Assembly: GCF_003201855.1 (NCBI RefSeq) | Contig: NZ_QJKI01000024.1 | Location: forward strand, 1-59,654 | DNA length: 59,654 nucleotides | From: Rivihabitans pingtungensis | GTDB taxonomy: Bacteria > Pseudomonadota > Gammaproteobacteria > Burkholderiales > Aquaspirillaceae | Direction of reading: 5' to 3' | In this document: one piece after another, positions 16,912 to 26,731 of the stretch | Layout: every line of letters starts with the position of its first letter | Position numbering within the stretch: the stretch's first letter is position 1 | Notes under the pieces: model-generated | Told to the model about the DNA's origin: nothing | Databases searched by the model: none | What the model saw: the letters and a program-made list of their open reading frames with translations, nothing else | Position numbers and translations under genes: made by a program

Positions 16912-18786
16912 CTACAAGCGAAAATGCGCCATGTTTTCCTGCAAAGTCTGCGCCTGAGCGCCCATTTGTTCGGCAGTGGCAGCCAGTTGCTCAGAGGCTG
17001 AGGCAGCGTGTTGGGTGGACTGGTTCAACAAACCCATGGCGCGGTTGATTTGCTCGACACCCGTGGCTTGCTCAGCACTGGCGCGGGCGATTTCTTGCAC
17101 CTGTGTGGCAGTGTGCAAAATGGCCGGGGTCATCTTGGTCAGCAATTGCCCGGCCTGCTCTGCCTGGCGCACGCTGCCCTCGGCCAGCCGGCCGATTTCC
17201 TGCGCGGCCACCTGGCTGCGCTCGGCCAGCTTGCGCACCTCGCTGGCCACCACAGCAAAGCCTTTGCCCTGCGCCCCCGCGCGGGCGGCCTCAATGGCGG
17301 CATTCAGCGCCAGCAGATTGGTCTGATAGGTGATGTCGTCGATGATGCAGATTTTGTCGGCAATCTGGCGCATGGCGTCTACCGTGGCGCTGACAGCCTG
17401 TTCGCCAGTTTGCGCCTGTCCGGCAGCTTGCGCCGCCTGATGGTCGGCTTGGCGGGCGTTGTCGGCGCTGTGCTCGATGGCGGCGCTCATTTCTTCCATG
17501 GCCGAGCTGGTTTCTTCGACTGATGCGGCCTGGGTAGAGGCCGACTGCGCCAGCGATTGCGAGGTCACCGACACCTGCTCGGCAGCATTGCTCAGTTGCT
17601 CCGAGGCACTGCGCACTTCGCCAATCATATGGGCCAGATGCTGGATGGTGTATTGCAGCGAGGATTGCAGCTCGCCCAATTCGTCCTGCGCGTCCACCTC
17701 CACCCGGGCGGTCAAATCCCCGCTGGCCAGTTGGCGGGCGGTCACCGCCGTGCGATGAATGCCGGCAAGCACCCGGTTAACCAGCAGGCCAAACGCCACG
17801 GCCAGCGCCAGCATCAACACATTGGCGGCCATCGACACGCCGACATTCCAGCGCGCCGCCTGGCGCAGGCTCAGCACCTGCTGGTGAATGCCATCGGCCA
17901 GTTGGTCTTCCAGCCCTTTCATGGCGTCGATCTTGCGGGTGATGGTGGCAAACCACACATCTGCCGCCACGCCAAAGCCACCCAGCCGGGCGCGCTCCAG
18001 CACACGCTTGCGCATGGCCTCGGTATCCTGCGCCGCCGGCGTGGCCAATAGCGCATCCAGCGCCGCGCGCTGCGTGGCGCCGGCCTGCTCGCGAAACTGC
18101 GCCAGATAGACCGACTGTGTCGTCAGCACGCCCAACAAGCGGGCATACAGCGCATCGTCCAGCGCGGTGTCTGCCGTCACGGCGGCATTCAGGGTGGCGC
18201 GCTCGCGGCCGGCTTGTTCCTTGGCGCCGATAAAGCGGATATACGCCGACAGCTCACGCGCCAGATCCACATCGCTGGCCTGCGCCGGCAGGTGGGCCAG
18301 CACCGCCAGATAGGCATCAATGGTGGCGGTGTACTGGGCAAATGAAGCGGGGCCGGCCACGCTCAGCCCGCTGATGCCGGCGCGCAGCGCACGCACGGCG
18401 GCAAACTGGCGGTCGGCCGCCGACAGCGCCGCGCTGGCCGACTCACCCAGGACGGCAGCCGGGTTCTGCCCGTTCAGTCGCGCGCTCAGGGCCTGGTGTG
18501 CCCGATCACCCAGTTCGCGCTGCTTGCCCAGTTCCGGGCCAAAGCGCTTGCCCTGCGTGCCAATCCAGCCGGCCGACAGACCGCGCTCTTTTTGCAGCTC
18601 ATGCACCACCGCACTGACCGAACGGGCGGTTTGCTCCAGGGCCTCCATGCGTTGCAGGCGCTGCAAGGTCTGCCAGTTGCTCCAGGCATCAGTCAGCGCA
18701 TAGGCCATCACACCCAGCAAAGTCAGGCTGAACAACAGATACAGACGGACGCGAATCGAGCGCCAGCCAAACGAGGGTGCGTGCAT
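16912..18786 (-). CDS. Methyl-accepting chemotaxis protein with NIT sensor domain
   Basis: 624 residues. A first membrane helix ([17 protein letters not shown], about 15-31) is followed by a long periplasmic helical region with the NIT-type segment [21 protein letters not shown] second membrane helix is at about 318-340 ([20 protein letters not shown]). Then come a HAMP domain ([20 protein letters not shown]) and the MCP signalling hairpin with [20 protein letters not shown] and [19 protein letters not shown] domains are associated with nitrate/nitrite sensing, but ligand choice here is unproven. No CheBR-binding pentapeptide is seen at the C-terminus (AHFRL). Monocistronic. Confidence 0.93.
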   Translation of the reverse strand: MHAPSFGWRSIRVRLYLLFSLTLLGVMAYALTDAWSNWQTLQRLQRMEALEQTARSVSAVVHELQKERGLSAGWIGTQGKRFGPELGKQRELGDRAHQALSARLNGQNPAAVLGESASAALSAADRQFAAVRALRAGISGLSVAGPASFAQYTATIDAYLAVLAHLPAQASDVDLARELSAYIRFIGAKEQAGRERATLNAAVTADTALDDALYARLLGVLTTQSVYLAQFREQAGATQRAALDALLATPAAQDTEAMRKRVLERARLGGFGVAADVWFATITRKIDAMKGLEDQLADGIHQQVLSLRQAARWNVGVSMAANVLMLALAVAFGLLVNRVLAGIHRTAVTARQLASGDLTARVEVDAQDELGELQSSLQYTIQHLAHMIGEVRSASEQLSNAAEQVSVTSQSLAQSASTQAASVEETSSAMEEMSAAIEHSADNARQADHQAAQAAGQAQTGEQAVSATVDAMRQIADKICIIDDITYQTNLLALNAAIEAARAGAQGKGFAVVASEVRKLAERSQVAAQEIGRLAEGSVRQAEQAGQLLTKMTPAILHTATQVQEIARASAEQATGVEQINRAMGLLNQSTQHAASASEQLAATAEQMGAQAQTLQENMAHFRL

Positions 18787-18886
18787 GACGAGGTCTCCTC
18801 CGTGGAGCGCTGCCCTGGCTGGGGGAGAGCGACAGGCAAACGCAACCGAGATCCGGCCTGAGGCCAGTTGTTATGAATATTTGCTT

Positions 18887-19002
18887 ACAGCCGCTCACAA
18901 AACTCAGCGAAGCACGCCTGGCTAGGCGCGCGGCCGCAGACAGTACAAGGAGTGCGGCAAGGCCGTGCAACGACGCCAGGAGAGTTTTGTTAGCGGCTCT
19001 TT
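18887..19002. repeat. Dispersed palindromic repeat (full length, inverted orientation), first of a tandem pair
   Basis: AGCCGCTCACAAAACTCAGC ... GCCAGGAGAGTTTTGTTAGCGGCTCTT. Orientation is opposite to the copies at 4781 and 16681. The next copy follows without a gap. Confidence 0.85.
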
Positions 19003-19118
19003 AGAGTCGCTCACAAAACCCAGCGAAGCTGGTCCTGGCTAGGCGTGTGACCGCAGACAGTACAACAAGTACGGCAAGGTCACACAACAACGCCAGGGGG
19101 TTTTGTGAGCGACTCTTA
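19003..19118. repeat. Dispersed palindromic repeat (full length), second of a tandem pair
   Basis: TAGAGTCGCTCACAAAACCC ... CCAGGGGGTTTTGTGAGCGACTCTTA. The ends are perfect inverted copies over about 16 bp (AGAGTCGCTCACAAAA / TTTTGTGAGCGACTCT). It has the same orientation as the preceding copy. Confidence 0.88.
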
Positions 19119-19241
19119 GTGTCGCCATAAGGCACAGGAGGGGTCAATCTTTGTGCAGCATTCCATTGCGCTGACGCAAGAATAATCGGCAAAGCGCGGC
19201 AAGATTGCCACGGTACAGACCGATTACGCCAATTTGCCGGC

Positions 19242-19273
19242 AAAAAAATGGCCGAAGCAAGATGCTTCGGCCA
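19242..19273 (-). terminator. Rho-independent terminator of the tol-pal operon
   Basis: TGGCCGAAGCA (19249-19259) pairs perfectly with TGCTTCGGCCA (19263-19273) around a 3-nt loop. On the minus strand it is followed by seven T residues (19248-19242). It lies 25 bp after the pal stop. Confidence 0.95.
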
Positions 19274-19297
19274 GATTGGCGCTAGCGTGGCGACGAC

Positions 19298-19849
19298 TTA
19301 TTCGCCGTCGTAGGCCACGTCGGCACGGCGGTTTTCGGCGTTATCCGCGTCGCTGCTGCCGGTGGCGCGCAGTTTTTCCTTGCCGTAGCTGACGGCTTCC
19401 AGCTGATTTTCCGGCACGCCCAGCACGCGCATCATGCTCTTGACGCTTTCGGCGCGACGCTGGCCCAGCGCCAGATTGTATTCACGGCTGCCCTGGGCAT
19501 CGGTATTGCCCTGGATTTGCGCCTTGCGTTGCGGGTTTTTCTTCAGATAGCCGGCATGCGCCTCCACCACCGGCTTGTATTCGCCCTTGACCGCCGAGCT
19601 GTCAAAGTCAAAGTACACGCTGCGCTTGGACAGGATGCTCTTCGGGTCACGCAGCGGGTCACCGCTGCCGCTGCCATCGCCGCCCACGCCCACGCCATTG
19701 CGGCCGTAGCCGGATGCGCTCGGGTCAAGCTGGCCGTTGGCGCCATTCGTGCCATTGGCCCCGTTTGCGCCATTGGCGCCGCCGGTGCTGGAGCACGCCG
19801 CCAGCGTGGCGGCCAGCGTCAGGCCCAGAACAAGCTGGATCGCTTTCAT
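19298..19849 (-). CDS. pal: Peptidoglycan-associated lipoprotein
   Basis: 183 residues. Lipoprotein signal MKAIQLVLGLTLAATLAAC with the acylated Cys at 19; a Gly/Asn/Ala-rich tether (GGANGANGANGTNGANG) in place of the usual short linker; then an OmpA-like domain (SVYFDFDSSAVKGEY, GNTDAQGSREYNLALGQRRA, NRRADVAY). Pal anchors the outer membrane to peptidoglycan and works with TolB. AGGAG precedes the ATG. It is the last gene of tolR-tolA-tolB-pal, 29 bp after tolB, followed by a strong terminator. Confidence 0.97.
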   Translation of the reverse strand: MKAIQLVLGLTLAATLAACSSTGGANGANGANGTNGANGQLDPSASGYGRNGVGVGGDGSGSGDPLRDPKSILSKRSVYFDFDSSAVKGEYKPVVEAHAGYLKKNPQRKAQIQGNTDAQGSREYNLALGQRRAESVKSMMRVLGVPENQLEAVSYGKEKLRATGSSDADNAENRRADVAYDGE

Positions 19850-19878
19850 TGTTTCATTCTCCTGTCGTGAGGGATGGT

Positions 19879-21159
19879 TCAGCGCGGGAAGGGGCCCCAG
19901 GCCGGTTCCTGCACATCGCCGCCCGTGGTGGCCAACCGGGTCTTGGTCAGGCCATCGCGGGTGACGGTATAGAGTACGCCGCGCCCGCCTTGCTCGGTGG
20001 CGAACAAGATCATCTTGCCATTGGGGGCAAAGCTGGGCGATTCGTCGCGGGAAGTGTCGGTCAGCGCATTGGCCTGGCCGGTGGTGAAATCATGCACCAT
20101 CACCCGGTAACGGCCGCCTTCCCGGCGGATAAAGGTAAAAGACTTGCCATCCGGGGCAAAGTTCGGCGACACATTGTAATTGCCCTCGAAAGTCACCCGG
20201 CTGGCGCCGCCGCCACCGGCCGACATGCTGTAAATCTGCGGGCCACCAGCGCGGTCAGAGGTAAACAGGATGCGCGAGCCATCCGGCGAATAGTCTGGCT
20301 CGGTGTCGATGCCCGCGCTCTGGCTCAGGCGGGTGGCTTCACCGCCAGCCACCGGCACCGAATAAATCTGCGAGCCGCCGTCACGGGTCAGCACCACCGC
20401 CAGCCGGCTGCCATCGGCGCTCCAGGCCGGGGCTGAATTACTGCCCTTGAACGCCGCCACCGCATAGCGCGCGCCCGTAGCCAACGCGTGTACATACACC
20501 ACCGGTTTTTTGGTTTCAAACGACACATAAGCCAGCTTGCTGCCATCCGGGCTCCAGGCCGGCGAGATGATCGGTTCGCCCGAGCGCAGCAGGGTTTGTG
20601 CGCCAGCGCCGTCAGCATCGGCCACTTGCAGCTGATAGCTGCGGCCGGTGCGCAGCACGTAGGCAATCTGGGTGGAGAACACCCCGCGCTCGCCGGTGAT
20701 GGCCTGATAAATCATGTCGGCAATGCGATGCGCGGCCGCACGGCTGTCGCTGACCGGCACGGTGACCACGCCGCCGGTCAGGCGTTTTTTCTGCGCGGCG
20801 TCCATCAGATTGAACTCCACCGACAATTGCCCACCGCTGACGCTAACCCGCCCCACTGCCACGCTCATGGCGCCCGCGCCGCGCCAGGCCGGGTAGTCGA
20901 TTTCGCCAGGGCTGCTGGGCGCATTGGCCACCACGCCCGGCGCCAGCACATTAAAAGCGCCCGAGCGCTGCAAGTCGTTGCGCACAATCGGGGTGATGCC
21001 GCCATTGACGCCAGCTTCGGCGGCAAAGGCCGGCAGGGCGATCACATGGCGGTTGGCGCCGCCGCCGACGATTTCAATGGTCATGTCGGCGCGGGCGGGC
21101 AGGCTGGCCAGCGTCAGCAACAGGCTGGCGGCAAGGGCGTGCAACAGACGACGCAGCAT
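19879..21159 (-). CDS. tolB: Tol-Pal system periplasmic protein TolB
   Basis: 426 residues from the ATG at 21159 (GAGGAAACCCC upstream), giving the signal peptide MLRRLLHALAASLLLTLASL cut after ARA. The N-terminal domain (MTIEIVGGGANRHVIALPAF) is followed by WD40-like beta-propeller repeats (IISPAWSPDGSKLAYVSFE, GSNSAPAWSADGSRLAVVL, YNVSPNFAPDGKSFTFI). TolB binds Pal and the TolA C-terminus in cell-envelope constriction. An upstream in-frame start at 21189 is less likely. Gap to tolA 42 bp. Confidence 0.96.
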   Translation of the reverse strand: MLRRLLHALAASLLLTLASLPARADMTIEIVGGGANRHVIALPAFAAEAGVNGGITPIVRNDLQRSGAFNVLAPGVVANAPSSPGEIDYPAWRGAGAMSVAVGRVSVSGGQLSVEFNLMDAAQKKRLTGGVVTVPVSDSRAAAHRIADMIYQAITGERGVFSTQIAYVLRTGRSYQLQVADADGAGAQTLLRSGEPIISPAWSPDGSKLAYVSFETKKPVVYVHALATGARYAVAAFKGSNSAPAWSADGSRLAVVLTRDGGSQIYSVPVAGGEATRLSQSAGIDTEPDYSPDGSRILFTSDRAGGPQIYSMSAGGGGASRVTFEGNYNVSPNFAPDGKSFTFIRREGGRYRVMVHDFTTGQANALTDTSRDESPSFAPNGKMILFATEQGGRGVLYTVTRDGLTKTRLATTGGDVQEPAWGPFPR

Positions 21160-21201
21160 GGGGTTTCCTCGGGTAAGTTCTCGGGACATGAATAATGAGC
21201 C

Positions 21202-22515
21202 TCAGCGTGGGCGGAACTCCAGCTTCAGGCGACGAAAATCGGCAAACTGCGCGCCAGGCGGCAGCGGCGGAAAGGTCTTGGCCGCCCACACTGCCCGCTG
21301 CACGGCCTCATCGTAAGCCGGATTGCCAGACGATTGCAGCAGCTTGACGTCACGCACTTCCAGGCTGGGCAGCAGGGTGACTTCGACCACCGCCTTGGGG
21401 TTGCCGCTGACATTGTCGGGCACCTGCACATGCGGACGCACCCGCGCCACCACCTGGCTGATGTATTCGCCATTGCTGCTCTTGGCCCCGCTGGCGCCAC
21501 CGCCTGGCGTGCCGCCGGCCGCGCCGGCCTGGGTGGTTTTGGCGTTGGGCTTGTGCGTGCTGTTGCTGCTGTTCAGGTCGGCCAGCAAGTCATCGGCAAA
21601 CGGATTATTGGCCTTGGCCGGTGTTTTGCTGGCGCTGGCGCCATCACCCTTTTGCGTGGATTTGGCGTCCGCCTTGCCTTCGCCCTTGGCCTTGGCGTCC
21701 TTGCCCTCGGCGGATTTGCCATCCGGCTTGGCCTCAGGTTTTTTCACCTCGGCCTTGCTGTCGGCTTTGCTGTCGGCCTTGGCGTCGGATTTTTTTGGCT
21801 CCGGCTTGGCTTCGGGCTTGGACTCGGTTTTTTTCGGCTCAGGCTTGGGCTCAGGTTTCTTAGGTTCCGGTTTTGGCTCGGGCTTAGGCTCAGGCTTTTT
21901 CGGTTCTGGCTTGGGCTCGGGTTTCTTCGGTTCCGGTTTCGGCTCCGGCTTGGGTTCCGACTTTTTCGGCTCCGGTTTGGGCTCGGATTTCTTTGGCTCT
22001 GGTTTCGGCTCAGGCTTCTTGGGTTCCGGTTTTGGCTCCGGTTTCTTCGGCTCGGGTTTAGGCTCCGGCTTGGGCTCGGGCTTTTTCGGTTCCGGCTTTT
22101 TTTCTTCCGGCTTGTGCTTGGGCTCGGGTTTGCTTTCTTTGGCCTTGAAAGCGATATCCGGGCGCGCCGACGGCGGCTCGGGCGCTTGCACCGGGGCCGG
22201 GCGGGGCGCAGGCGCGGCCTTGACTGGCGGCGCAGGCGGCGGGGCAACAGGTTCTGGTTCCGGCTCGGGTGCTGGCTCGGGTGCTGGCTCGGGGGCCGGT
22301 GTTGGCGCCGGTTCGGGTTTGGCGGGCGCTGGCAAGGCGGGCGCACCAGCGCTGCCCGGCATCGGCGGCGGCGCCGACCACAGTTCGACACCCAACGGCG
22401 CTTGCACGCGCACCGGCTCGGGCGAAAACGACAGGGTCAGCACCAACGCCAGCAGGATGTGCAGCGCCAGCGAAACGGCAAAACCCAGGCGATGACGGGG
22501 CGTGCGCTCACTCAC
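21202..22515 (-). CDS. tolA: Cell envelope integrity protein TolA with a very repetitive Pro/Lys/Glu domain II
   Basis: 437 residues from a GTG at 22515, 3 nt after the tolR stop. N-terminal membrane anchor (LGFAVSLALHILLALVLTLS). Then a central region dominated by KPEPKKPEPKPEPKK repeats (about residues 120-250) instead of the Ala-rich coiled helix of enteric TolA. The C-terminal TolA/TonB-like domain is EYISQVVARVRPHVQVPDNV ... PAYDEAVQRAVWAAKTFPPL. TolA links the inner-membrane motor to Pal/TolB. The repeat DNA is a likely place for length variation. Confidence 0.93.
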   Translation of the reverse strand: MSERTPRHRLGFAVSLALHILLALVLTLSFSPEPVRVQAPLGVELWSAPPPMPGSAGAPALPAPAKPEPAPTPAPEPAPEPAPEPEPEPVAPPPAPPVKAAPAPRPAPVQAPEPPSARPDIAFKAKESKPEPKHKPEEKKPEPKKPEPKPEPKPEPKKPEPKPEPKKPEPKPEPKKSEPKPEPKKSEPKPEPKPEPKKPEPKPEPKKPEPKPEPKPEPKKPEPKPEPKKTESKPEAKPEPKKSDAKADSKADSKAEVKKPEAKPDGKSAEGKDAKAKGEGKADAKSTQKGDGASASKTPAKANNPFADDLLADLNSSNSTHKPNAKTTQAGAAGGTPGGGASGAKSSNGEYISQVVARVRPHVQVPDNVSGNPKAVVEVTLLPSLEVRDVKLLQSSGNPAYDEAVQRAVWAAKTFPPLPPGAQFADFRRLKLEFRPR

Positions 22516-22518
22516 CGC

Positions 22519-22929
22519 TTACGACTCCGTTTTCACCAGCAGCCCCAAGCGGGCGTAGCCGCGTTGTTGCAGCTCGCGCATCACCGCCATCACCTTGTCG
22601 TAGGCCACGGTTTTGTCGCCAGAAATCACCACGGCGCGTTGTTTATCGCCGCCAGTGAGGGTTTCCAGCTGGCTGGCCAACCCGGCCAGATCGCCCACCG
22701 GGTGGGCGCTGCCCTTGTCGCTGACGCTGTAATTGCCTTGCGCGTCGATCAGCACCTGCACCGGCTCGCTTTCCACTTGCGCGGCCTTGCCCACGCTGGG
22801 CAGGTTGACTACGCCAGGCGAAAACATCGGCGTGGTGACCATGAAAATCACCAGAAGCACCAGCATCACGTCGATGTAGGGCACGACATTCATCTGGCTC
22901 ATCGAGCGGCGGGGGCGGCGGTTCAGCAT
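22519..22929 (-). CDS. tolR: TolR/ExbD family protein
   Basis: 136 residues. Single membrane helix with the conserved Asp (VVPYIDVMLVLLVIFMVTTP, D20 following YI), then a periplasmic part ending in MRELQQRGYARLGLLVKTE. First gene of tolR-tolA-tolB-pal. The family works with TolQ in a proton-driven motor, but no tolQ lies upstream: the next gene is DUF3460 and a hairpin separates them. ExbD is an alternative name, but the tolA/tolB/pal context favours TolR. Confidence 0.93.
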   Translation of the reverse strand: MLNRRPRRSMSQMNVVPYIDVMLVLLVIFMVTTPMFSPGVVNLPSVGKAAQVESEPVQVLIDAQGNYSVSDKGSAHPVGDLAGLASQLETLTGGDKQRAVVISGDKTVAYDKVMAVMRELQQRGYARLGLLVKTES

Positions 22930-23030
22930 GGGCGGTCAGCGGCGGGGAGGGCGGAAAGCATGATCATACACGCGGGAGACAGAAGCTTGAGGACTGCGGC
23001 CGGGCAAAAAAGTTCGCTCCAAAAGGCAAC

Positions 23031-23047
23031 GCCCGGCCAAGCCGGGC
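23031..23047 (-). terminator. Terminator-like hairpin after the DUF3460 gene
   Basis: GCCCGGC-CAA-GCCGGGC forms a 7-bp stem. On the minus strand it is followed after a few bases by CCTTTTGG and later by TTTTTT (near 23010). It separates the DUF3460 gene from tolR, where tolQ would normally be. Confidence 0.55.
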
Positions 23048-23077
23048 GAACCTACCGCATCTGGCGCAGCAGCAAAA

Positions 23078-23263
23078 TCAGTCCGGCTGGTAGACGTAGG
23101 GCTTTTGCTGCACCTTGGCTTCTTGAAAGCCGCGCTGCTCGTTGACGTCCACTTGCTTGTCCCACCAGGTCAGGCGCAGGCGCTGCTGGTCTTCGGCGAC
23201 CGACGGGTTCTTTTGCAGAAAGTCGTTCATGAATGTGGTGTAGTCGGATTGGTACATGGACAT
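23078..23263 (-). CDS. DUF3460 family small protein
   Basis: 61 residues: MSMYQSDYTTFMNDFLQKNP, then SVAEDQQRLRLTWWDKQVDV and PYVYQPD. The pattern Y-x-SDxTxF ... Q..gR...WDK is that of DUF3460, a short betaproteobacterial family of unknown function. It is hydrophilic, without signal peptide or membrane segment. It lies between ruvA (divergent) and tolR (same direction). Confidence 0.85.
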   Translation of the reverse strand: MSMYQSDYTTFMNDFLQKNPSVAEDQQRLRLTWWDKQVDVNEQRGFQEAKVQQKPYVYQPD

Positions 23264-23442
23264 GGCGGGCGGCTCCCGGTTGGCGAATGGGCGCTATTGT
23301 AACGGAGTTGGCCGGCGCTGCCGATATTCGCGCGGGTTTCTGCCGCCCCGCTGACATCGCGCCGGGTGCGCAATTGCGCTGGCTGGCTTACCATTTGCGC
23401 CGGCGCGCCCGCGCCTGACTCAACCCCGGAAAGCCTGACGCC

Positions 23443-24033
23443 ATGATCGGACGCCTGAGCGGCCGCCTGCTGGAAAAGCTCCCCCCGCACTTGCTACTGG
23501 ATGTGCAAGGGGTGGGCTACGAAGTGGACGCGCCGATGACCACCTTTTACCAACTGCCCGCCGTGGGCGAGGCGGTGACGCTGCACATTCACCAAGTGGT
23601 GCGCGAAGACGCGCTGCTGCTGTACGGCTTTGCCAGCCGCGCCGAGCGCGAGACGTTTCGCCAGTTGCTCAAGGTCAGCGGCATCGGCGCCAAGATTGCC
23701 CTGGCGATTTTGTCCAGTCTGTCGGCCGACGAACTGGCGCTGGCGGTGGCCGGCGAAAACGTTGCCCGCCTGTCCAAGGTGCCGGGCATTGGCAAAAAAA
23801 CCGCCGAGCGACTGATTCTGGAGCTGCGCGGCAAGCTGGGCGTGGCCGCCAGCGACAGCCCGGCGGCGCTGCCGATGCAGGCCGGCAACGACGCCAGCGC
23901 CGACATCACCCACGCCTTGCTGGCGCTGGGCTACAACGACAAAGAAGCCAGCGCGGCGGTGAAAACCCTGCCGGCCGGCACCAAGCTGGAAGACGGCATC
24001 CGCCTGGCGCTGAAAGCGCTGGTGAAGGCATGA
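23443..24033 (+). CDS. ruvA: Holliday junction branch migration protein RuvA
   Basis: 196 residues: [22 protein letters not shown]-fold with [12 protein letters not shown], helix-hairpin-helix segments [20 protein letters not shown] and [20 protein letters not shown], and the C-terminal domain that contacts RuvB ([20 protein letters not shown]). RuvA binds four-way junctions and loads RuvB. ruvC is not upstream. The stop overlaps the start of the PAP2 gene by 4 bp (ATGA), so the unit is ruvA-PAP2-ruvB. Confidence 0.97.
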   Translation: MIGRLSGRLLEKLPPHLLLDVQGVGYEVDAPMTTFYQLPAVGEAVTLHIHQVVREDALLLYGFASRAERETFRQLLKVSGIGAKIALAILSSLSADELALAVAGENVARLSKVPGIGKKTAERLILELRGKLGVAASDSPAALPMQAGNDASADITHALLALGYNDKEASAAVKTLPAGTKLEDGIRLALKALVKA

Positions 24034-24689
24034 GCCGCGCGCTGTTTCGTCGCCAGCGGCGCACTACACCTTGGCTGGCGCTGGGTGGGATGAGCGGCTT
24101 TGCCCTGTTGGCGCTGGGGTTTGCCCACCCGCCAGTCAGCACGCTGGACGCCGAACTGGGCCAGGCGCTGTTTGCCTGGCGCGATGGCGCGCTGGCGCAG
24201 GCCTGCGTGGCGCTGGCCCGGCTGTTTGACGGGCTGGGCCACGCCCCGGTGCAGGCGGCCTGGGTGGTGTTGATTGCCGTCCTGCTGGCCAGCCTGGGCG
24301 GCGACCGCCCGGCGGCCGGCGTGCTGGTGATGGCGATGCTCGGCCAGTGGGGGGTGAACCAGCTGGGCAAAACCCTGATCGACCGTCCGCGCCCGCAGCT
24401 CGACCCGCAGCTGTACACCGTTGGCGCGTCGTTTCCCAGCGGCCACGCCATGAGCGCCACCGTGCTGTATGGCTTTTTGCTGCTGTGGCTGTGGCCGCGC
24501 TGCCGCCCCGGCCTGCGGCCGTGGCTGGCGCTGGCCGCCATCGGCTGGATTGCCGCGCAGGCGCTGGCGCGCCCGCTGTTGGGCGCCCATTATTTAAGCG
24601 ACGTGCTGGCCGGCGTGGCGCTGGGCCTGGCTTGCCTGGCCCCGGCGCACGCCTGGCTGACGCAGCGCGACTCCCACGCATTTGCATAA
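24030..24689 (+). CDS. PAP2-family membrane phosphatase
   Basis: 219 residues with five or six membrane segments and the three PAP2 motifs: [15 protein letters not shown] and [16 protein letters not shown] (catalytic His in GAH). Likely substrates are lipid phosphates such as undecaprenyl pyrophosphate or phosphatidylglycerol phosphate; the sequence does not decide. It is translationally coupled to ruvA (ATGA) and ends 10 bp before ruvB. A phosphatase between ruvA and ruvB is uncommon and probably reflects insertion into the operon without breaking it. Confidence 0.88.
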   Translation: MSRALFRRQRRTTPWLALGGMSGFALLALGFAHPPVSTLDAELGQALFAWRDGALAQACVALARLFDGLGHAPVQAAWVVLIAVLLASLGGDRPAAGVLVMAMLGQWGVNQLGKTLIDRPRPQLDPQLYTVGASFPSGHAMSATVLYGFLLLWLWPRCRPGLRPWLALAAIGWIAAQALARPLLGAHYLSDVLAGVALGLACLAPAHAWLTQRDSHAFA

Positions 24690-24699
24690 AGACCCGACG

Positions 24700-25746
<1,047 letters not shown>

Positions 25747-26439
25747 TCAGGCGGCTGATTTGGCCTGCGGGGCAAACTTGGCCCAGCGCGGGCGCAGCAG
25801 GCGTTTCAGCCGGGTGTAGGCCACGCGGTCCTTGCTGGCCAGTTGGGCGGCCAGCGCCAGGGTTTCCGGCAGCAGCGCCTCAGCCGACAGCGCACGGTCG
25901 ACAATTTGCCGCGCGGCGGCTTCTTCGCCGCCCAGCGCACGGCCGGTCATCACCATTTCCCAGCGCGCCTGCTCGTTGGGCAGGGTGTTCACGCACTCAA
26001 CCATGGCCGGCGACAGGCCGAGCTTGAGGTCGATTTCCGGAAAGCAGATGCGGCCACGGTCGGCGCGCATGGTGCGAAAATCACAGGCGCTGGCAATCAG
26101 CGCGCCGCCACCATAGGCATTGCCGCTGATGCAAGCCACGGTGGGCAGGTTCAGCCAGGCGATGCGGCCCAGAAACCTATCCAGGCGCGGCACAAAATGG
26201 TCGAATAGATAGGCCATGCCCTTGCTGCGGATGTAGTCCAAGTCAATGCCATTGCTCCAGGCTTTTTCGTGATTGGACGCCAGCACCAGGGCGCGATTGG
26301 CCGCCGGGTCGGCTTCGATGGCGTCCAGGTGGACGGTCAGCTCGTCCAGCCAGGCGTCGTCCATCACATTGCCTTTGTCGCCATTGATCATGGTCAGCAC
26401 ATAGACGCTGTCTTGCAGCTCGAGGGTGAAATACGCCAT
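25747..26439 (-). CDS. Enoyl-CoA hydratase/isomerase (crotonase) family protein
   Basis: 230 residues from the ATG at 26439 (GGAGAAG upstream): MAYFTLELQDSVYVLTMING. The crotonase fold is shown by KAWSNGIDLDYI, VACISGNAYGGGALIASACD (oxyanion loop) and GRICFPEIDLKLGLSPAM. The single acidic residue in FPEIDL with no second Glu in the usual hydratase position suggests a delta3-delta2-enoyl-CoA isomerase-like enzyme rather than a full hydratase; this is tentative. It acts on acyl-CoA in the cytoplasm. No other fatty-acid genes are adjacent. Confidence 0.85.
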   Translation of the reverse strand: MAYFTLELQDSVYVLTMINGDKGNVMDDAWLDELTVHLDAIEADPAANRALVLASNHEKAWSNGIDLDYIRSKGMAYLFDHFVPRLDRFLGRIAWLNLPTVACISGNAYGGGALIASACDFRTMRADRGRICFPEIDLKLGLSPAMVECVNTLPNEQARWEMVMTGRALGGEEAAARQIVDRALSAEALLPETLALAAQLASKDRVAYTRLKRLLRPRWAKFAPQAKSAA

Positions 26440-26731
26440 GAATCTTCTCCATTCTCCAGGGTGGTGCGGGCCATCTAAGGTGAGCTCGCCAGACGGCAGC
26501 ATATCCAAACGTTTGTTTGAATTCAAGCCAAAACCCGCGTGCTTACCCTACAACATGCCAGAATGTGCCGCCAGTGCCGCATTCGCCATCGGCATCTTGC
26601 CAAAACCGGCAGGATTTCCAGCAAAATCAAGCGCTCGCACCACCCAGCAGCCGCCAGAACACTGGCAGCCACACTCGGTCATTGCCGCCAAATTCAGGTA
26701 GAATCGCGCGTTTGCCTTGCTTGAGAGCCTC

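Noticed and set aside
21334..23145. 603-residue plus-strand ORF of Leu/Phe/Arg repeats
   Set aside because: Shadow of the TolA repeat region and tolR; the apparent repeats are the complement of Lys-Pro-Glu codons.
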